The translations under genes and the position numbers were made by a program. From the NCBI RefSeq assembly GCF_000470315.2, contig NZ_CBRF02000007.1, positions 1 to 64,000 on the forward strand: a stretch of 64,000 nucleotides of DNA. The letters are read 5' to 3'. Of the stretch, positions 60,887-64,000 are shown piece after piece (position 1 is the stretch's first letter; each line of letters begins with the position of its first letter). This DNA is from Psychromonas sp. SP041 (GTDB lineage: Bacteria > Pseudomonadota > Gammaproteobacteria > Enterobacterales > Psychromonadaceae). Under the pieces are notes generated by a model. It was not told the DNA's origin. It made no database searches and saw only the letters and a program-made list of their open reading frames with translations.

Positions 60887-62146
60887 CTAACGTGCGTAAC
60901 GATCAGCTGATAAGCCAGAATCATCAATATCCGGTGTTTTATCATTAATAACATCACTTACAAATTTTGCTGAACCTAAAGACATTGTCCAACCTAGTGT
61001 GCCGTGACCTGTATTAAGAAATAAGTTATCAATGTTGGTTTTACCTAAGATTGGCGTGCCATCAGGTGTCATTGCTCTTAAACCCGTCCAGAATTCAGCT
61101 TTAGTTAAATCTGTTGCATGAGGGAATAAATCAGCAATAGAAAACTCAATATTTTTACGACGTTTTTCTAATAACGCTAAGTTATAAGAGCTAATTTCAG
61201 CCGTTCCACCAACTCGAATACGATCGCCTAAACGCGTGATTGCCACTTTGTAAGTTTCATCCATCACGGTTGATTCTGGTGCTGCTGAATAGTCTTGAAT
61301 TGGGATAGTAAGAGAATAGCCTTTAATAGGGTAGACAGGCACTCTGATATCAAGGTTTGCAAGCATGTGTGTAGAATAAGAGCCTAAAGCCATTAAATAA
61401 GCATCTGCAGTCAATTCACCTTTACTGGTAGAAACACTGACGATTTCACTACCTTGCTTATTGATTTTCTCAATATTGGTATCCATTACAAACTTAACAC
61501 CTAAGCCTTCACACGCTTTAGCTAATTCAGTAACGAACATGTGACAATCGCCTGTTTCATCATTTGGTAAGTGAATACCACCTACGATTTTATCAATAGT
61601 ATGATGAAGTGCAGGTTCATAACCTAAACAATCTTCAGCCGTTAGTATTTTATGTTCAACACCACACTCTTTTAATACTTCAATGTCTTTTTTAGAGCTC
61701 TTTACTTGGCTTTCAGTACGGAATACTTGCAATGTACCTTGCGTTCTATGATTGTATTCAATATTAATTTCTTTTCTAAGTTCTCTTAAACAATTTCGGC
61801 TATATTCTGCCACTCTCATCATTCGAGCTTTATTGATGTGATAATCTTTAGTATTACAGTTTGCGACCATTTTAGTCATCCAAACTAACGTTTCCGTGTC
61901 TAGATCTTTAATGCTAATTTTTAATGGTGCAAGTTCTTGCATTAACCATTTCATTGCTTTAACTGGAATACCTGGCGCAGCCCAAGGTGCAGAGTATCCT
62001 GGAGATATTTGCCCTGCATTGGCAAAACTTGTTTCATTAGCAACGCTTGATTGTCTGTCAACTACCGTGACATCATGTCCAGACTTAGCTAAATACCAAG
62101 CACTCGTTACGCCTATTACACCAGAACCTAATATTAAAACTTTCAT
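60887..62146 (-). CDS. dadA: D-amino acid dehydrogenase DadA
   Basis: 419 residues from the ATG at 62146, preceded by GGGAT; the longer frame to 62185 lacks a site. The FAD Rossmann motif is KVLILGSGVIGVTSAWYLAKSGHDVTVVDRQ. SFANAGQISPGYSAPWAAPG, GIHLPNDETGDCHMFV and FWTGLRAMTPDGTPILGKT...LNTGHGTLGWTMSLGSAKFVSDVI are DadA-specific blocks. It oxidises D-alanine to pyruvate and passes electrons to the respiratory chain. It is operonic with the racemase, the usual D/L-alanine catabolic pair. Confidence 0.95.
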   Translation of the reverse strand: MKVLILGSGVIGVTSAWYLAKSGHDVTVVDRQSSVANETSFANAGQISPGYSAPWAAPGIPVKAMKWLMQELAPLKISIKDLDTETLVWMTKMVANCNTKDYHINKARMMRVAEYSRNCLRELRKEINIEYNHRTQGTLQVFRTESQVKSSKKDIEVLKECGVEHKILTAEDCLGYEPALHHTIDKIVGGIHLPNDETGDCHMFVTELAKACEGLGVKFVMDTNIEKINKQGSEIVSVSTSKGELTADAYLMALGSYSTHMLANLDIRVPVYPIKGYSLTIPIQDYSAAPESTVMDETYKVAITRLGDRIRVGGTAEISSYNLALLEKRRKNIEFSIADLFPHATDLTKAEFWTGLRAMTPDGTPILGKTNIDNLFLNTGHGTLGWTMSLGSAKFVSDVINDKTPDIDDSGLSADRYAR

Positions 62147-62690
62147 TTTTATCCCAAAATAATCATCAATTCGAAGACACATCATAGATGATATTCACAA
62201 TTATTAATGATTGTATTTACAGTTGTTTCAGCATAAAAAACTAAAATAAAACCAAAATTAGCATTTTAATCTGAAAAATGCAGTAGAACTAGGAGGTTAG
62301 ACAATATTTAACCAATATGGAATCATCATTGAAACAGTAAAGTAACATTAAATAAACATAGGTAATAAGATTGTGTTATTTATGTTGATGATGACTTAAA
62401 TAAAGCTTTAATTATAGGTGCATCGTTATAAAAATGAGGCTCTGTGGTAATGGTAATGGTTAGGGCTGAAGAACTAATGTCGATACATTCGCTTTATATA
62501 TGAAGTATTGAATTACATGACGTAAGACGGTTATGTTTGATTTTACTTGGCCTTTAAAACCATCAAATAACTATTTAGCGCCATTTAACTCCACTGTCAC
62601 TTTTAACTCGTTCAGATACCTGCTTTTAATAACAGCTTCTGATGTATAAGAGAGATGCAGATATTTAAGTCAATACCTGCATTTGACAGT

Positions 62691-62730
62691 TTCAAAGTTC
62701 AAAGTTCAAAGTTCAAAGTTCAAAGTTCAA
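62691..62730. repeat. 7-bp tandem array in gap 62147-62795
   Basis: TTCAAAG is repeated five times plus five more bases. The 650-bp gap holds the dadA promoter region and no other gene that I can support. The array ends 65 bp before the SDR gene. Confidence 0.85.
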
Positions 62731-62795
62731 TATTTAATAGAGTAATACCATCGTTAAAGTGATGTCGAAATTACAATAATCAAGGAGAACGTTGA

Positions 62796-63545
62796 ATGGC
62801 TTTTCAAGTGCTTAATCATTCGGTTGTGTTAGTCACCGGTGGCTCTCGAGGTATTGGAGCCGCGACTGCAAAACACCTTGCTAAGTTAGGTTATGCCGTT
62901 TGTGTTAATTATAGTGCAAATGAAACGGCAGCACATCACGTTGTATCTGACATCGAAAAAGAAGGCGGTAAAGCCATTGCAGTGCAAGCTGATGTTTCGA
63001 ATGAAGATGACGTTATTCGCCTTTTTAATACACTTGATAATACTTTAGGCCCAGTGACACACTTAGTGAATAATGCTGGTATTTTATTACCGCAGATGCG
63101 TGTTGTTGATATGTCAGCTGAACGAATTAATAAAGTACTGATGATCAATGTAACCAGCTATTTTTTATGTTGTAGAGAAGCGATTAAACGAATGAAAAAT
63201 GGTGGGGCAATTGTTAATGTTTCTTCCGCTGCATCAAGGTTAGGGTCTCCTTTCGAATATGTGGACTATGCCGCATCAAAAGGGGCAATAGACACCTTAA
63301 CAACTGGGTTATCACTTGAAGTGGCGAAAGATAATATTCGCGTTAATTGTGTCCGTCCTGGGTTTATTGATACGACTATGCACGCTGATGGTGGAGAAGC
63401 AGATCGTATCGAACGTGTTAAACATTTAATCCCACTTCAACGAGGTGGTCGACCAGAAGAGGTTGCTGCATCAATTGCATTTCTGTTATCACATGACGCG
63501 TCTTATATTACTGGAACCTTTATTGATTTAGCAGGAGGTAAATAG
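62796..63545 (+). CDS. FabG-like short-chain dehydrogenase/reductase
   Basis: 249 residues, with AAGGAGAA before the ATG. The classical SDR motifs are complete: VTGGSRGIG (NADP site, residues 13-21), VNNAGIL, the catalytic Ser (NVSSAASR) and YVDYAASKGAID (Tyr-x3-Lys), and RPGFIDTTMHADGG. The C-terminal SYITGTFIDLAGGK is typical of FabG-type enzymes. It reduces or oxidises a carbonyl/hydroxyl group with NAD(P); the substrate is unknown. Unlike the SDR at 11077-11942 it is intact. Single gene with a terminator downstream. Confidence 0.92.
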   Translation: MAFQVLNHSVVLVTGGSRGIGAATAKHLAKLGYAVCVNYSANETAAHHVVSDIEKEGGKAIAVQADVSNEDDVIRLFNTLDNTLGPVTHLVNNAGILLPQMRVVDMSAERINKVLMINVTSYFLCCREAIKRMKNGGAIVNVSSAASRLGSPFEYVDYAASKGAIDTLTTGLSLEVAKDNIRVNCVRPGFIDTTMHADGGEADRIERVKHLIPLQRGGRPEEVAASIAFLLSHDASYITGTFIDLAGGK

Positions 63546-63615
63546 GCGATTAATAGTTAATAGGGAAAGTAAGTAGGAAGAGGGAGTAGGGTTAATGTCG
63601 AGGCTTTTAAATAAA

Positions 63616-63644
63616 AAATCCGATGTATTAACGACATCGGATTT
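63616..63644. terminator. bidirectional rho-independent terminator
   Basis: AAATCCGATGT (63616-63626), a 7-base loop, then ACATCGGATTT (63634-63644), with A- and T-rich flanks, between the convergent SDR and yciB genes. Confidence 0.85.
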
Positions 63645-63679
63645 CTATTTACACAATAATTAAAGAGTTTCCAGAGGGA

Positions 63680-64000
63680 TTACTCAGACTCTTTGTTAGT
63701 CTCTACTTCTGTTTTTTCTTTGTCTTTTGGTAGGTACTTATAAATATAAACACCACTGAATAGGGTGAACACTAATGTCGCTCCCATTAATCCAAAGACT
63801 TTAAAGTTTACCCAGACTTCTTGAGGCAAACTAAATGCAACATAGATATTAAGTAAGCTAAGTGCAATAAAGAAAAGAGCCCAAGCAATATTTAAATTAT
63901 TCCAGACTTTATCAGGCAAGGTGATTTCTTTACCTAGCATCTGTTTAATGATTGGCTTTTTAAAGATGAATTGACTCGCTAACAGTGCAACTGCAAACAA
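63680..64000 (-). CDS. yciB: inner-membrane septation protein YciB/IspZ (3' part)
   Basis: The last 106 codons of a gene whose start is outside the window. The sequence [65 protein letters not shown] corresponds to the C-terminal two thirds of E. coli YciB (179 residues), with three hydrophobic helices visible. YciB is a five-helix inner-membrane protein involved in envelope maintenance and septation. The tail is acidic ([14 protein letters not shown]). Confidence 0.94.
   Translation of the reverse strand: MFAVALLASQFIFKKPIIKQMLGKEITLPDKVWNNLNIAWALFFIALSLLNIYVAFSLPQEVWVNFKVFGLMGATLVFTLFSGVYIYKYLPKDKEKTEVETNKESE

Noticed and set aside
62691-62730. TTCAAAG array as a CRISPR-like repeat
   Set aside because: Units are 7 bp with no spacers; this is a simple tandem repeat. 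No CRISPR array or cas gene is seen in the window.

Overview
This is an AT-rich gammaproteobacterial chromosome window. The gene content and order (rsmE-gshB-yqgE-ruvX; lptD-surA-pdxA-rsmA-apaH beside folA and djlA; ung next to grcA; dadA-alr; the ~342-residue form of dapD; families resembling DUF2333, DUF2937 and DUF3087 and a SEC-C protein of the PBPRA1643 type) and a Vibrio-like attC site suggest a marine Alteromonadales/Vibrionales-type organism, most probably Psychromonas or a close relative. The taxonomic call is inference.

Layout. 1-9.9 kb is accessory: an integron attC site followed by a cassette-like ORF whose N-terminus looks like a proteasome/HslV-type Ntn hydrolase, then an AraC regulator divergent from an aminotransferase, an amine oxidase, a DMT exporter, a PQQ-type sugar dehydrogenase and an IS630 remnant, interleaved with copies of a ~390-bp repeat. 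9.9-14 kb holds a LysR regulator divergent from a frameshifted SDR gene and a cupin and DoxX gene, plus a bile-acid/sodium symporter family gene. 14.4-16.8 kb is a compact four-gene operon: coiled-coil protein, COG2229-like small GTPase and two Roadblock/LC7 proteins. 17.6-19.3 kb is a tripartite hipB-hipS-hipT toxin-antitoxin locus with three copies of an 8-bp operator-like word. 19.7-31.2 kb carries a small membrane protein, a lipoate-ligase-like protein, SelO, the folate-independent methionine synthase pair mesX-mesD, a YHYH lipoprotein, a TonB-receptor remnant and a PAS-GGDEF-EAL protein. 31.3-38.6 kb has grcA (apparently with an ATT start), ung, a hemerythrin, a 2OG-Fe(II) oxygenase, an unusual membrane/coiled-coil protein, a peroxiredoxin-like protein and a DMT transporter. 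From 39 kb to the end the content is mainly core: ruvX operon, ThrE-type transporter, folA, the lptD operon, djlA, dapD, an HD-GYP protein, dadA-alr, an SDR and the 3' part of yciB.

Mobile and repetitive DNA is a main theme. One MITE-like element (~200 bp, ends TTAACCTCAATTCTGG) occurs three times. A second MITE-like family (ends ATACC...GGTAT) occurs twice, and one copy is nested inside a copy of the first. Intergenic gaps repeatedly contain short tandem arrays with 6-14 bp units.

The loci most likely to be under-described are the GTPase/Roadblock/coiled-coil operon and the Ntn-hydrolase-like integron cassette ORF. No searches were run: family names rest on reading motifs and recalled family features.
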